Assembly: GCA_037447655.1 (NCBI GenBank)
Contig: JBBHKE010001478.1
Span: 1-21,503 of the forward strand
Source: Zygnema cylindricum
Taxonomy: Eukaryota; Streptophyta; Zygnematophyceae; Zygnematales; Zygnemataceae
Length of the DNA stretch: 21,503 nucleotides
Direction: 5' to 3'
This document shows positions 11,401 to 17,715 of the stretch, in pieces. A program made the position numbers and the translations under genes. The notes beneath the pieces were generated by a model, which had not been told where the DNA came from, made no database searches, and worked only from the letters and a program-made list of their open reading frames with translations. How positions within the stretch are numbered: the stretch's first letter is position 1; every line of letters starts with the position of its first letter.

Positions 11401-14400
11401 ATGTGTCATTCTTTGAGTGCATCGGTTCGGCTTGGTTTATATAATTGTGGAGGAAGAGCATCTAGAGCTTGAGACAAAATGAAAAAAGCTGTTTTGTCTG
11501 TGTATTACTTGAACTTTTCTTAATGTTGATCCTTAACTAACCACAGTATTTCCCCTAAAAAGTTTGTGTACTACACTGTCATTTATTAGAGAGTTAATAA
11601 CACTAATTTGCGAAAATCATAATAGTGGCGATAACACTGTTTAATGGAGCGGCTACAATCTGCCACGTCTCCCTAAGACTAAATTGGTATATCCACTATA
11701 ATTACCAATTTACAGTACTAATTCATTCATACTAATAGCTATAGGCAGTGTAAACTAACGACAGTAAGCGTTGTTGTGAGCTGTGGCGGTGACAGGTGTC
11801 TATATTTGGTCACTCTTTGGGAAGTGTTTTGTTACATGACATTCTTTGTCACCAGAAACCTCTCCCTCTCTGACAACTCCAGTTTCGGAAGAAACAGCAG
11901 AAGCTGTAGTTATTGGAGCTCAACGTGAGGCCCCAGATATAGCGCCTGAGGCAACAGGGAGAGAAGATGCGGTTACACATTCGAATGACCATCGTTCAAA
12001 TATTGAGAACGATTCTGTTCTTTTACAAGATGATGAGGATGGTGTTTCTGCATTGCAGGCTCAGGTAAAACCTAATCCAGACCTAAATCTTATGTATATC
12101 AGACCTAATACGTACCCGCATTGTACCTAAGGTAGACCTAAATTGCACCTAAATCGCACCTAAATTGCACCTAAATTGTACACGCATTGTACCTCAAGTG
12201 CACCTAAATCGTATGCTTATTGTGTGTAATGCAGAGGAAAGGAACGAATGTATTGTCGATTGTGTTTTTTGCTAGCCAGTACTTTTGTTTTTGTGGTATA
12301 TTAAGGTTTTTTAAAATGTTTTTGGCAAATAATAAAAAAAATCAGAATTATTGGTCAAATGTTAACCAAAATCTTTGGTTTCTATTATTGTTTTTATCTT
12401 TGTACTTTCATTGTTGCAGATTGCTGTTCTACAAGACCGTCTCGCTCTTCATCTTAAGAGGAAGAGTGGAGATATGTCTTTGAGAAGCTCTGACGTCAAC
12501 TTACAAAAAGAAACAAAGTTTAGTGAAATTGTTGAGGCCATGGGAACAGAAGACGGAAAGGGTGTCTTTCATAGTATACTTGATTCAAGTGAGGAAAAGG
12601 AAGAGCTTTCTGGTCCAGCTACTATACAAAAAGTTCCAGAAAAGTTAAAACTAGATTCAGTAGATAAAGAAATACATGAGGAAACGTCTTGGATTGAATG
12701 TGATTCGATTGGAAAGGACGAACCTGACTCTGTTCCATCTGACATACAAGAAAGGAAAGAGGAGGAATCAGAAATGAGTGCACAAAACCTCAACAATGTT
12801 GAGACTTTTTCTCAGGAAAATTCTCCCAAAGATCTTGGTTTGGAATTTTCTGGGCGGAAGAATAGTGAAGGCAAGCCTTGGAGGATTCTTTTCCTGTCCC
12901 TTACCACTTTTCCGAAGACCACACATGTAATCATTCTGTGAGTGAGAGTGATAGTGTTATGAGGGAAGACCAACCTTCTACTTCTGCAAATTTTACTGGA
13001 GGGAGTTCCAGACGGCCTCGAAGGCAACATGCTCCTCGAATAGAATATGCAACTTTGAGTTTTGAGGTGTGTTTCTCTTTCTTATACTATTATTACATAT
13101 GTCTATTAGCGTTTTATATCGTTATATAGCATCATATATGCCTTTCACCACTGTTAGAGCTACTGAAGTATGGCGTTAACATTCTTATAGTGTCAGCTAC
13201 AAGAAGTTTGCAGCGTTTTGCAGCGTGGCTCATTGTGGGCCACTTTATCAGCATTAATTACGATTTTGGATAAAAAAAACCAATCGAACAAGACTGATTA
13301 ACTCAAGTAGTGTTGGGCACTGAGTGTACTTCTTCTGTTTGGCAAAAAAGTCTCTCTCAACAATTGATTTTAAGTTCAAAGTAAGCCTAACATGAAGGAG
13401 AGAGAAGGAAATTTTGCGTTTCAAGTGGCTGCTTATTGCCTTGGGCCATTTGATTCTTCCAAAGATTATGTTATATAAGCTGTTCGTGTTATGGTGAGCT
13501 TTGAGGACGTCTGAGGGGACTTTGTTTTTTGCTAGTAAGAGGTGCTAAGTTTGTGCGAAGGAGCTCATTCATTTTGTTTTTGGGTCCCAGTTTTGGATTT
13601 GAAAGCATTGATTTAAAAGATCTGAAGGTGTTTGAATAAACGGAGTGGAGTGTTCTTTGAAATATATATATAGAGTGTGTGTGTGTGTGTTGCTTGTATA
13701 GACGTTGTTCTTGACAAGTTAAGCTTTGAATCTCTTCTTAGTCTCACAGCACAGTTTGTACGCTTTGAGATGTCCAAAGTTTTCTGAAATATGTCGTTGA
13801 TTCTATTTCACTGGTAATGTTAAAAAGAAAAGCTGAAGCGTTAGGTCTTGAACAAACGGCTCAGATTTAAAATTTAAGGCGATACTCACCACTACATGTG
13901 ATTCTCTCTCTCTCTCTATCTCTCCTCTCTTTTTTTGCAGGTTGATTCATTCTTTGCCGTAGGATCTCCATTGGGGCTTTTTCTGGCTTTGCGGAATATC
14001 AGATTGGGGACAGGTGGGCGACCTGAATTATACTTCATGTCTTTTCTGTCTCTCTTCCCTTTTCTCCCCCGCTCCCCCTTCTTTTTCCTTTAATAGATTT
14101 AGAAGTTATTGTTGAATCCCTTCAAAACTTCAATGACTAAGGAAAGTAGTCGTCAGTCTTCTGAATGCAGAGATAGAACATACAAATATTTTGGTAATCC
14201 AATTTTTACTGAGTAAACTGCGGCTTAAATCGCATTTGACTTTAAGTAAAACATGAATTTAAAGGGTGTAATATAATGTTCTTGTTTCTCCTACTTTAAA
14301 ACCTTTTTAAAAGTTATCCTTGTACGTTCACCTTTGTTTGTGTGAGCGGATGTTTGAAAACATTTTCTCTTATTACCAACAGTTGTATTGTTGTACTGTT

Positions 14401-17400
14401 GTACTCTTGTACTCTTGTGCCCTTTGCATTGTTGTGCTGTTGTACGGCTGCACTGTTGTTGTACTGTTTTCCGTAATACGGTTCGGTTCTATGATTATTT
14501 GGTTGATCAGGAAAAGGCCCCCAACAGTTAGAGGGCATACAAGAGGAGATGCCGGCTTGTCGAAACCTTCTTAACATCTTCCATCCATATGATCCTGTAG
14601 CTTACAGGTATTTGTCGTCATTTTACCTCATATTATGCCTATATGGGAATGCTGCGATCAATGAACTTTTCCTCTCGTTGCTATCAGTATCCGAAACAAT
14701 ACTAAATTGGTTTTGCCTTTTTGAGTAAAGAATCGCAAGTGCCAATGCACTACACCTTGAATCGTTATTAGAGTAAATAAGCTATTAGCATGGTGTTTGT
14801 ATTAGTGTTATTTATTTTAGCTCAGTTTCCGAAAAACGTGGCTGATTTTGATCCATTTAGGGTAAAAAAACAATTCCTATTATTAACACTAATAGTGATT
14901 CATGGTGTAGTTCATCGAGAAGAAAGCAAGCCGCCAGGTAAATGAGCCTGGAATCAGTTTTGTTAGAATATATTGTACATTTTTTAAGTTTACTTAAGGA
15001 AAAACTAATGTAAGCATCAAGCTAAAATTGTATAGTATGGCTAGAATTTTTGTCCACTCTAAAACAACTGGCTTTACTATTTATCTTTTACTGGTTATTA
15101 AGGATACTGGGGGTGTCGCAAGTAACGATGGTTTTTTTCAAGTAACAATCGTTATTTCCGGTTTCTTTTCGGTGATTTTTGTTTACGTACAATCAATGTA
15201 CAACCGTAATCCGTACAATACTGGAGTTACTGGCCGTAAACTCCAGTACTTTCGTCATATGTAATTTTAAGACAAATTAAATTTAATAATTTTTAAGACT
15301 TTCGGTACAATCCTTTTTGTGGTTTGCAGGATAGAGCCGCTTATCTCCCGAGAATATGTGAAGCTCAAACCTGTTTTTGCTCCCCATCATCGAAGCCGTA
15401 GACGGTTACACATTCAATTTACAGGTCTTTACAAACCCAGAAACCCTAAATAAACCCTAAAATCCTGAAAAACCCTACTAAGAAATAGACTTGACCCTCC
15501 CATTCTCCCACTCCTTTGTTTTGCACATATTCCCCGTGAGTTTCATATTCTTGATTCGGGCCAACTTCATTAAGAAGATTTTGTAAAAAAAAAAATTCAC
15601 ATTTTTTCGATGAGGTTTTGGAGGAGTTAAACTATTAAATTTTACAATATAACATGTGCAGGAGATGGAAGACCAGCTCATAGAACGCGTACAAAAAAAT
15701 GATTCGAAGAGGGAAAAAAATGTTGAGAAATTTGAAGGTATGGACTGGATTCTTGACAAAGAAAATTACCAAACGTTTTTGCACATTTTGAAAAAGTTTC
15801 CGAACTATGGTTCATATTTATGGTGAAAATGTGACGGGCGGTCACATTTGCTCAGTCAATTAAGAACTACCAGGAGGTTGGTTTTGCAGGCACAATGTTT
15901 TAGTTTCTTCCCTCGTAAAAAAGACCACGAAAACAAGCAGGTAAGCGAATCGTATTTCGAAAACTCCAATGTCTATGTAAAGACTTCTAATAATTTGTTT
16001 GTGTATCGTAGTTCTAAATGTGGGAAAATGAGGTCATTTTTATACGCTTTAAATTTGAAATATACCAAATAATATGCGGTTTACCGTAGTACGACCACGT
16101 TTTCTTTAGTGAATTTCTAATGAAGGGCATATTGTGTGTTGTCATTTTTTGTTTTTAAATTGTGGCCTTGGTTAAATGGATGTGTGTTGGTGGGCAATTT
16201 TTTCCTGAAGACTAAACCCAATAATACTACAATCTCTTTCCACTGACAACTTTAATACTAAAAACCTACAACTTTAATTCTTAAAAGCTACATCATACTA
16301 CCACCGTCCCATAGGACTTTTTTATGCGTGATTTTGGAACAGAAGAATAATAAGAACTAAAATGATTTGAGAATTTATGCTGATTGTGTGTGCAGAAGAA
16401 GAGGAAGACCAACAACTTAATTTACAGCTCGAGGATTATGAGAAGGAGCTCATGACTCGTTTAACCGGAAGTCCCGATGGCCGAATTGATTACATGCTTC
16501 AAGTAAGGAGGGGGAGAGTGAGAGAGGAGAGAGAGGGGGAGATTTAACCTTAGGAAGTGGAATGCAGCATATGTATCCAGTTTGTGCTTTTTCCAGAGGT
16601 TCAGATTCCCTCTTTTTGATTATGTCATTATGACTGGACGAGCCATTTTTCACCTCCTTATCAGTCATGTAAATGTCACAATTATGAAAACCAAAAACTT
16701 TTACTTTAAACGACTAACTTTTCTCGTCCGTGGATCATAAATTTATCTTTTGGCAGGAGGCAACTTTCGATCATCCCTACATTGTTGCGTTCAAGTGTCA
16801 CTTGTAAGTTTTTCAGCAAAATTCCCTCTTTGTTTTGAATGGACCATACTTCAAATGTGCGAAAACTGTTGGAAACGCTATATGTGGTTATCTTGTACAA
16901 TACTCATATTTTACAATATTATACGTGTATAGCATGGTCTAACCACATGTATTGTTTCCAATTGTTTTCACACATTTTCATCAGTGGAGTTTAAATATGT
17001 TTTTGGTTTCTGTTTCCGTTGCTGATGGTTGCAATATGTAGGTCTTGTCACACATTGCAAAAAAAAAGTTGAAGTCAACTTGGCCTTACAGTCTTGGGAA
17101 ATTTTATCCAAGCATAGCTTATTTTAAGCATTGTTTTATTGACGCAAAAGTGCGAGAAATGAATCGATCCTGGATATTCTTACTTCAACTTTTGATGTAA
17201 AACGTGGTATAGTAAGGCTAATCGCGAACACTAAAAATACCTGTATGTGAATAAAATACGTATTGCATCACTGCATTACGGAACTATAGTCCATATGGAC
17301 ATTGGACCTGTGCTTCATGTTGTCAAACTACAACTTCTACCTGCCCTTAAACCAGCTACTTTTTACTAATCATTATTCACAAACACTCGTCTTTTGGGTG

Positions 17401-17715
17401 ACGTTTTTTTTTTGACAAACAGGACGTATTGGAGCGATCACGATACCGCTTTGCTTATTATTCAACATTTGTATAGAGATACACCTCGACATCCTTCGGG
17501 AGTAGATGAAGATATTGGCGGTAACAATAGTCACGGAGGAATTAGTGCGGTTGATGGAGTCCATCGGAGAGGTCGGGTTTGACCTCGATGATGATGATGG
17601 AGTGGCGTTGACTTTTCAAAGTGGAGGAAAGGCTGCTCATGCATTGGCCGAAGCTTTGCAAATATCTCGAGCCGCCGACCCTTTGAATGTTCATCGATGG
17701 GGTTTGGCTTCATGA
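2352..17715 (+). CDS. SGR2: SGR2-like DDHD-domain phospholipase A1, 20 exons, frame broken by single-base indels
   Basis: This is the whole gene, first ATG to stop, introns included. DDHD/PA-PLA1 enzymes cleave the sn-1 acyl chain of phosphatidic acid and related lipids. Plant SGR2 acts at the vacuolar and endomembrane system and is needed for shoot gravitropism. Blocks seen in order are an N-terminal DDVRWYF region, MRDSLALE, WWKEYAECS, the LHALFTGEDNTWEAWL block, VFMVHGIGQ, the GHSLGS elbow (nucleophile Ser codon 11814-11816), a long acidic low-complexity insert, and the DDHD domain. All exon junctions are GT-AG. The joined length is about 2997 bases, or about 997 residues after allowing for indels, against about 930 for Arabidopsis. 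The ATG follows an in-frame TGA at 2340-2342. About 11 one-base frame slips interrupt it, so a naive join gives no full-length protein. Family assignment is very secure; the cause of the slips is not. Confidence 0.93.
2491..2560. repeat. (CTCCCT)n polypyrimidine microsatellite
   Basis: A nearly pure pyrimidine tract of CTCCCT and CT units starts six bases after the exon 1 donor site. Both strands read open through it as Ser-Pro or Gly-Glu repeats, which is a compositional artefact. Confidence 0.95.
3127..3379 (+). repeat. Tandem triplication of the intron 1 3' splice region
   Basis: Three successive segments each end in an acceptor-like sequence: ATTTGCAG ending at 3208, ATTTGCAG ending at 3292, and GTTTGCAG ending at 3379. 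Spacing is 84 and 87 bp. Shared inner blocks include CTTTTTCCAAAC and TTCCTTTGCCTGAAAT, repeated in the last two units. A more diverged form with CTTTTCAAAAC lies in the first. Only the last acceptor joins conserved coding sequence. Confidence 0.8.
3380..3481 (+). CDS. SGR2: SGR2-like exon 2, with one extra base in a G run
   Basis: The first part, read in phase with exon 1, gives EVAAAVPGIGDCGKG, matching ELAASVP...GK of SGR2. The second part, one frame over, gives GQFLRFSMRDSLALEAAYKQ, matching the conserved FRFxMRDSLALEA block. Removing one G from GGGG (3420-3423) joins the two exactly at the expected length. Unrepaired, the first frame stops at TAG 3439-3441. The donor is CAG|GTATTA at 3482, phase 0. 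Confidence 0.88.
5236..5294 (+). pseudogene. Decayed copy 1 of exon 3 head
   Basis: It reads as REEEVLRTW and then a WKE-like block after allowing for one missing base at TGGTGAAGG (TGGTGGAAGG in the intact copy). It ends near GATGGCCCC with no donor site. It is a relic of the exon that encodes the WWKEYAECSDG block. Confidence 0.7.
5429..5471 (+). pseudogene. Decayed copy 2 of exon 3 head
   Basis: AGAGAAGAGGAACTCCTCCG matches the intact exon, but the copy then loses part of the TGGAAGGAG segment and breaks off at an A-rich run at 5471-5485. It is the most truncated of the copies. Confidence 0.65.
5613..5670 (+). pseudogene. Near-intact copy 3 of exon 3 head
   Basis: In its own frame it encodes REEELLLTWWKEYAECSDG, one residue different from the functional exon head, and then meets TAA after Leu-Glu-Thr. 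It has the same AAG acceptor context as exon 3 but no donor after it. It lies 139 bp upstream of the functional copy. If spliced in, it would act as a truncating exon. Confidence 0.75.
5752..5947 (+). CDS. SGR2: SGR2-like exon 3, with one extra base in an A run
   Basis: It starts REEELLHTWWKEYAECSDGP, the second strongly conserved SGR2 block, and continues into a Ser/Pro/Asp-rich linker. It ends one frame over with ETMGVPVKGGLYE, matching the VGVPVKGGLYEV block. A single extra A explains the shift, in AAAA 5890-5893 or AAA 5905-5907. Otherwise the frame ends at TGA 5908-5910. The exon is 196 bp between two phase 0 junctions, so it is one base too long. The donor is GAG|GTGACA at 5948. Confidence 0.87.
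5948..6452 (+). other. Intron 3
   Basis: About 505 bp and T-rich. Segments TTTCAGCTTTC and TTTTAGTTTCA recur between 6000 and 6150, giving several acceptor-like sites. Two AAACCCTA telomere-type motifs lie at 6376-6385 and 6401-6410, shortly before the true acceptor TTTGACAG. Confidence 0.7.
6453..6605 (+). CDS. SGR2: SGR2-like exon 4
   Basis: It encodes 51 residues in one clean frame, beginning VDLWKRRSFPVYW and including RRVLRGSWFAR, HWLPLREDVAEQLEIAY and KKQ. It aligns without gaps of note to the SGR2 segment between GLYEV and VWRRRSF. Both junctions are phase 0; the acceptor is TTTGACAG and the donor CAG|GTTAGT. Confidence 0.93.
6621..6916 (+). repeat. Three tandem pyrimidine-rich units of about 93-103 bp in intron 4
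   Basis: Each unit starts with GGCTGTCGTGTRCGTT, at 6621, 6724 and 6817. Each continues with TCTCC/TCTCCT runs and ends near GCCTCCTCTGTCTCCACTT. The array merges into irregular (CCTCTG/TCTCCT)n to about 7165. Both strands give long low-complexity open frames here that are not genes. Confidence 0.85.
6917..7165. repeat. Irregular TCC/TCT polypyrimidine tract in intron 4
   Basis: It is built from TCTCC, TGCC and TGTC triplet-like units and is almost free of A on the + strand. Together with the preceding units it makes a pyrimidine-rich block of over 500 bp inside the intron that starts after exon 4. Confidence 0.85.
7311..7379 (+). CDS. SGR2: SGR2-like exon 5
   Basis: It encodes 23 residues, VWRRKFYEPSGLYAARV and RCREKL, matching VWRRRSFQPSGLFAARID of SGR2. 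The acceptor is TTGAACAG. I chose the donor at CTA|GTGTGA (7380) because it keeps phase 0 into exon 6; GTGAGG two bases later is an alternative that would shift the frame. The in-frame TGA two codons on confirms the exon must end here. Confidence 0.85.
7751..7900 (+). CDS. SGR2: SGR2-like exon 6
   Basis: It encodes 50 residues starting DLHALFTGEDNTWEAWLAGD, one of the most conserved stretches of plant SGR2, followed by GIPLRRGFLDPPDNAPYTK. The acceptor is GGAGACAG and the donor AAG|GTTTGT at 7901, both phase 0. The end of this exon and the start of the next intron are duplicated just downstream. Confidence 0.93.
7863..8090 (+). repeat. Tandem duplication of exon 6 3' end plus intron 6 start
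   Basis: Unit 1 begins at 7863 and unit 2 at 7986, a 123-bp period. Both share TTGGACCCTCCTGACAA. Each later has an acceptor-like block, AATTTGCAGTTATATTTATC in unit 1 (end of block about 7956) and TACTTTGCAGTTTTACTTATC-like sequence in unit 2 (about 8044). In unit 2 the donor has been lost. The second copy is intronic. Confidence 0.8.
8367..8506. mobile_element. Foldback MITE-like element, copy A (intron 6)
   Basis: The left arm at 8369-8397 (with TTCGAAAACTATTGG) is the imperfect reverse complement of the right arm at 8475-8505 (with TTTCCAATTGTTTTCGCACA). Arms are about 29 bp around about 77 bp of AT-rich centre. Related arms occur at 16850-16982 and 18332-18468. There is no coding capacity, so it is a non-autonomous hairpin repeat. 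Confidence 0.75.
8600..8650 (+). CDS. SGR2: SGR2-like exon 7 (17 codons)
   Basis: It encodes EDRLQQVEEELDDYCSQ, matching QEELRQQKEEEMDDYCSQ just before the lipase region of SGR2. The acceptor is AATATGCAG and the donor CAG|GTTTGA; both junctions are phase 0. It is too short to show as an open frame, but homology and splice sites agree exactly. Confidence 0.9.
8927..9096 (+). CDS. SGR2: SGR2-like exon 8 (VHGIGQ block), one base missing in a T run
   Basis: It encodes VPVAHVVFMVHGIGQRLEG, the conserved strand and turn at the start of the catalytic domain, and then CLVDQVTEFRRIFASLSEK. Near the end the frame must shift: adding one T to TTTT (9081-9084) gives RCLFIPCQ, matching RVLFIPVQ of SGR2, and restores a phase 0 junction. 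Without it the exon ends CLLFLA. The acceptor is TTGACACAG and the donor CAG|GTGAGC at 9097. Confidence 0.9.
9097..10103 (+). other. Intron 8
   Basis: About 1.0 kb, AT-rich, with no coding block recognised. A stretch at about 9918-10050 resembles the centre of the foldback family (TTGGTTACCCTGTATTATA and AATACATGTATAG) but its arms are too decayed to call. Confidence 0.6.
10104..10254 (+). CDS. SGR2: SGR2-like exon 9, one extra C
   Basis: It encodes WRRGLKLGGEAAVEDITLEG and then VRSLRTSVSATVHD, followed one frame over by VLYYMSPVYCQDIIDS. It matches QWRKGLKLSGEAAV through SATVHDVLYYMSPIYCQAIIDS of SGR2. Dropping one C of the CC at 10205-10206 joins the two halves at the exact family spacing. 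Otherwise a stop follows in the first frame. The acceptor is GAGTGCAG and the donor TCG|GTAAAC, phase 0. Confidence 0.92.
10696..10762 (+). CDS. SGR2: SGR2-like exon 10, one extra A
   Basis: It encodes VTTNLNFLFRRFKTA and then, after dropping one A from AAA 10741-10743, NPHFTGK. This matches VSKQLNRLYLKFLKRNPDYVGK of SGR2 residue for residue in length (22). It leads directly into the nucleophile-elbow exon. The acceptor is GAAATGCAG and the donor AAG|GTGAGG (10763), which is near-perfect. Confidence 0.85.
10840..11184. repeat. Composite microsatellite: CA, GGGAGA, TG
   Basis: A (CA)n stretch (about 10840-10863) is followed by a G/A-only block (about 10911-11078, GGGAGA/GAGAGG units), then another CA-rich stretch (11079-11110) and a TCTCTC(TG)n stretch (11143-11182). 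The CA and TG parts are mutually complementary and could fold across the purine block. Long low-complexity frames on both strands here are artefacts. It lies in intron 10. Confidence 0.9.
11185..11795 (+). other. Rest of intron 10
   Basis: AT-rich, with no coding block or clear repeat seen. It ends in a canonical acceptor, GGCGGTGACAG. CATTCTTTGAGTGC at 11407-11420 resembles a lipase elbow by chance only. Confidence 0.55.
11796..12064 (+). CDS. SGR2: SGR2-like exon 11: GHSLG lipase elbow; one base missing
   Basis: It starts VSIFGHSLGSVLLHDILCHQ, matching ISIYGHSLGSVLSYDILCHQ. The nucleophile serine codon is 11814-11816. The frame then shifts: restoring one A in AAA 11856-11858 gives HQKTSPSLTTPVSEETAEAV and avoids TGA 11871-11873. 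The rest is an acidic, poorly conserved linker ending DEDGVSALQAQ, which starts a predicted coiled coil continued in exon 12. The acceptor is GGTGACAG and the donor CAG|GTAAAA, phase 0. Confidence 0.92.
12069..12212 (+). repeat. 11-bp minisatellite in intron 11
   Basis: About ten units of the type CACCTAAATTG, with variants such as TACCTAAGGTA and CACGCATTGTA, begin right after the exon 11 donor. The 11-bp period is close to one DNA helical turn. Confidence 0.8.
12420..13066 (+). CDS. SGR2: SGR2-like exon 12: coiled coil and acidic insert; one base missing
   Basis: This is the largest exon (647 bp). It begins IAVLQDRLALHLKRKS, continuing the heptad-like ALQAQIAVLQ helix; SGR2 has a coiled coil (LLQDEVNSLRSKVAQL) at the same place. 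A long Glu/Ser/Lys-rich region follows with no clear family match. The end, QHAPRIEYATLSFE, corresponds to FIKYQKLEFK just before the DDHD domain. The two ends are in different frames: one base is missing between about 12871 and 12895, the TTTT at 12889-12892 being one candidate. Acceptor TTGTTGCAG; donor GAG|GTGTGT at 13067, phase 0. Confidence 0.85.
13067..13940 (+). other. Intron 12
   Basis: About 874 bp, AT-rich. It holds a short (TA)n(TG)n tract at 13662-13690 and a CT-rich tract at 13903-13936 that serves as the polypyrimidine tract before TTTTTTGCAG. I saw no other structure. Confidence 0.65.
13941..14013 (+). CDS. SGR2: SGR2-like exon 13: start of DDHD domain
   Basis: It encodes VDSFFAVGSPLGLFLALRN and IRLGTG in one clean frame, almost identical to VDTFFAVGSPLGVFLALRNIRLGIG in SGR2. 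This is the first conserved segment of the DDHD domain (the Asp of VDSFF belongs to the signature). The acceptor is TTTTTTGCAG; the donor is ACAG|GTGGGC, phase 1. Confidence 0.95.
14384..14467 (+). repeat. TTGTACT/TTGTGCT short tandem repeats in intron 13
   Basis: Units such as GTTGTACT, CTTGTACT and GTTGTGCT repeat about nine times shortly before exon 14. Both strands show open frames rich in Cys, Val, Leu or Asn, Ser, which are by-products of the repeat. Confidence 0.75.
14511..14607 (+). CDS. SGR2: SGR2-like exon 14: DDHD domain core
   Basis: It encodes KGPQQLEGIQEEMPACRNLL and NIFHPYDPVAYR, matching EEMPACRRMFNIFHPYDPVAYR of SGR2. The His and Asp of HPYDPVAYR belong to the residues that name the DDHD domain. 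The acceptor is TTGATCAG (phase 1 in) and the donor TACAG|GTATTT at 14608 (phase 2 out). Confidence 0.95.
14885..14911 (+). repeat. CACTA-like terminal motif (intron 14 copy)
   Basis: A 27-bp segment runs from AACACTAATAGTGATTC to GGTGTAGT and matches the motif at 20702-20728. It has the same orientation and lies inside intron 14. It is probably the end of a decayed non-autonomous transposon; I could not place the partner end in this intron. Confidence 0.6.
15219..15248. repeat. Small inverted repeat in intron 14
   Basis: TACTGGAGTT and its exact complement AACTCCAGTA are separated by ten bases, giving a 10-bp perfect stem. It lies 80 bases before exon 15. Function is unknown. Confidence 0.7.
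15330..15424 (+). CDS. SGR2: SGR2-like exon 15: end of DDHD domain; one extra T
   Basis: It completes AYR and encodes IEPLISREYVKLKPVFAPHH and RSRRRLHIQ, matching VEPLVCKEYLPERPVIIPYH...KRLHIGLQ of SGR2. As written it ends IQFT in phase 1, which does not fit the next exon. Removing one T from TTT (15418-15420) gives HIQLQ, matching HIGLQ, and phase 0. The acceptor is GGTTTGCAG and the donor ACAG|GTCTTT. Confidence 0.92.
15441..15478. repeat. Telomere-type AAACCCTAA motifs in intron 15
   Basis: AAACCCTAAA (15441-15450), AAACCCTAA (15452-15460) and AAACCCTAC (15470-15478) follow the exon 15 donor closely. They resemble the plant telomere repeat or plant telo box. Single copies also lie at 6376, 6401, 18279, 18974 and 19758. 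Confidence 0.75.
15662..15737 (+). CDS. SGR2: SGR2-like exon 16; one extra A in a 7-A run
   Basis: It begins EMEDQLIERVQK after the phase 0 end of exon 15. The exon is 76 bp, one base too long for phase 0 ends. Dropping one A from either A7 run (15693-15699 or 15714-15720) makes it end ...MLRNLK and join exon 17 in frame. SGR2 has a moderately conserved helical segment here (DFREDFAARSQRIMN). Acceptor ATGTGCAG; donor AAG|GTATGG. Confidence 0.72.
15890..15940 (+). CDS. SGR2: SGR2-like exon 17 (17 codons)
   Basis: As written it encodes AQCFSFFPRKKDHENKQ, in a region that is weakly conserved in the family. Splice sites are strong (GGTTTTGCAG and CAG|GTAAGC). The join to exon 18 is off by one base. 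If one A is missing from the A6 run at 15917-15922, the exon would instead end RKKRPRKQA and enter exon 18 in phase. Confidence 0.72.
16396..16502 (+). CDS. SGR2: SGR2-like exon 18
   Basis: It encodes EEEEDQQLNLQLEDYEKELM followed by TRLTGSPDGRIDYMLQ, matching MIERLTGTRDGRIDHMLQ, the last strongly conserved region of SGR2. The first codon needs two bases here plus one from exon 17, so a one-base loss is implied in exon 17 or at the start of this exon. Acceptor GTGTGCAG; donor CAA|GTAAGG, phase 0. Confidence 0.9.
16757..16803 (+). CDS. SGR2: SGR2-like exon 19
   Basis: It encodes EATFDHPYIVAFKCH plus two bases, matching EKTFEHPYLQAIGAH directly after HMLQ in SGR2. The acceptor is TTTGGCAG and the donor CTT|GTAAGT at 16804, phase 2. 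Confidence 0.93.
16850..16982. mobile_element. Foldback MITE-like element, copy B (intron 19)
   Basis: The left arm from 16850 (TCAAATGTGCGAAAACTGTT, then GGAAAC...ATGTGGTTA) pairs with the right arm ending near 16982 (TAACCACATGTATTGTTTCC, then AATTGTTTTCACACATTT). The imperfect arms are about 40 bp, leaving an AT-rich centre of about 50 bp. It starts 46 bases after the exon 19 donor. It is the best-preserved member of the family. Confidence 0.8.
17423..17715 (+). CDS. SGR2: SGR2-like exon 20 (C terminus and stop); one extra G
   Basis: It begins TYWSDHDTALLIIQHLYRD, matching NYWRDQDTALFIIKHLYRE. It then has a variable linker to AVDGVHRRGR. The family C terminus (WIDRREADYDDEELPLTF) is matched one frame over by FDLDDDDGVALTFQ. 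Removing one G of GGG 17575-17577 joins them and avoids TGA 17580-17582. The protein ends ...NVHRWGLAS at TGA 17713-17715. The tail beyond ALTF is longer than and unlike Arabidopsis, so the exact stop is less certain. Confidence 0.9.

Noticed and set aside
11404-11425. Possible lipase elbow (Cys-His-Ser-Leu-Ser) in intron 10
   Set aside because: The true GHSLGS with matching flanks is at 11808-11825, and this one lacks the Gly residues.
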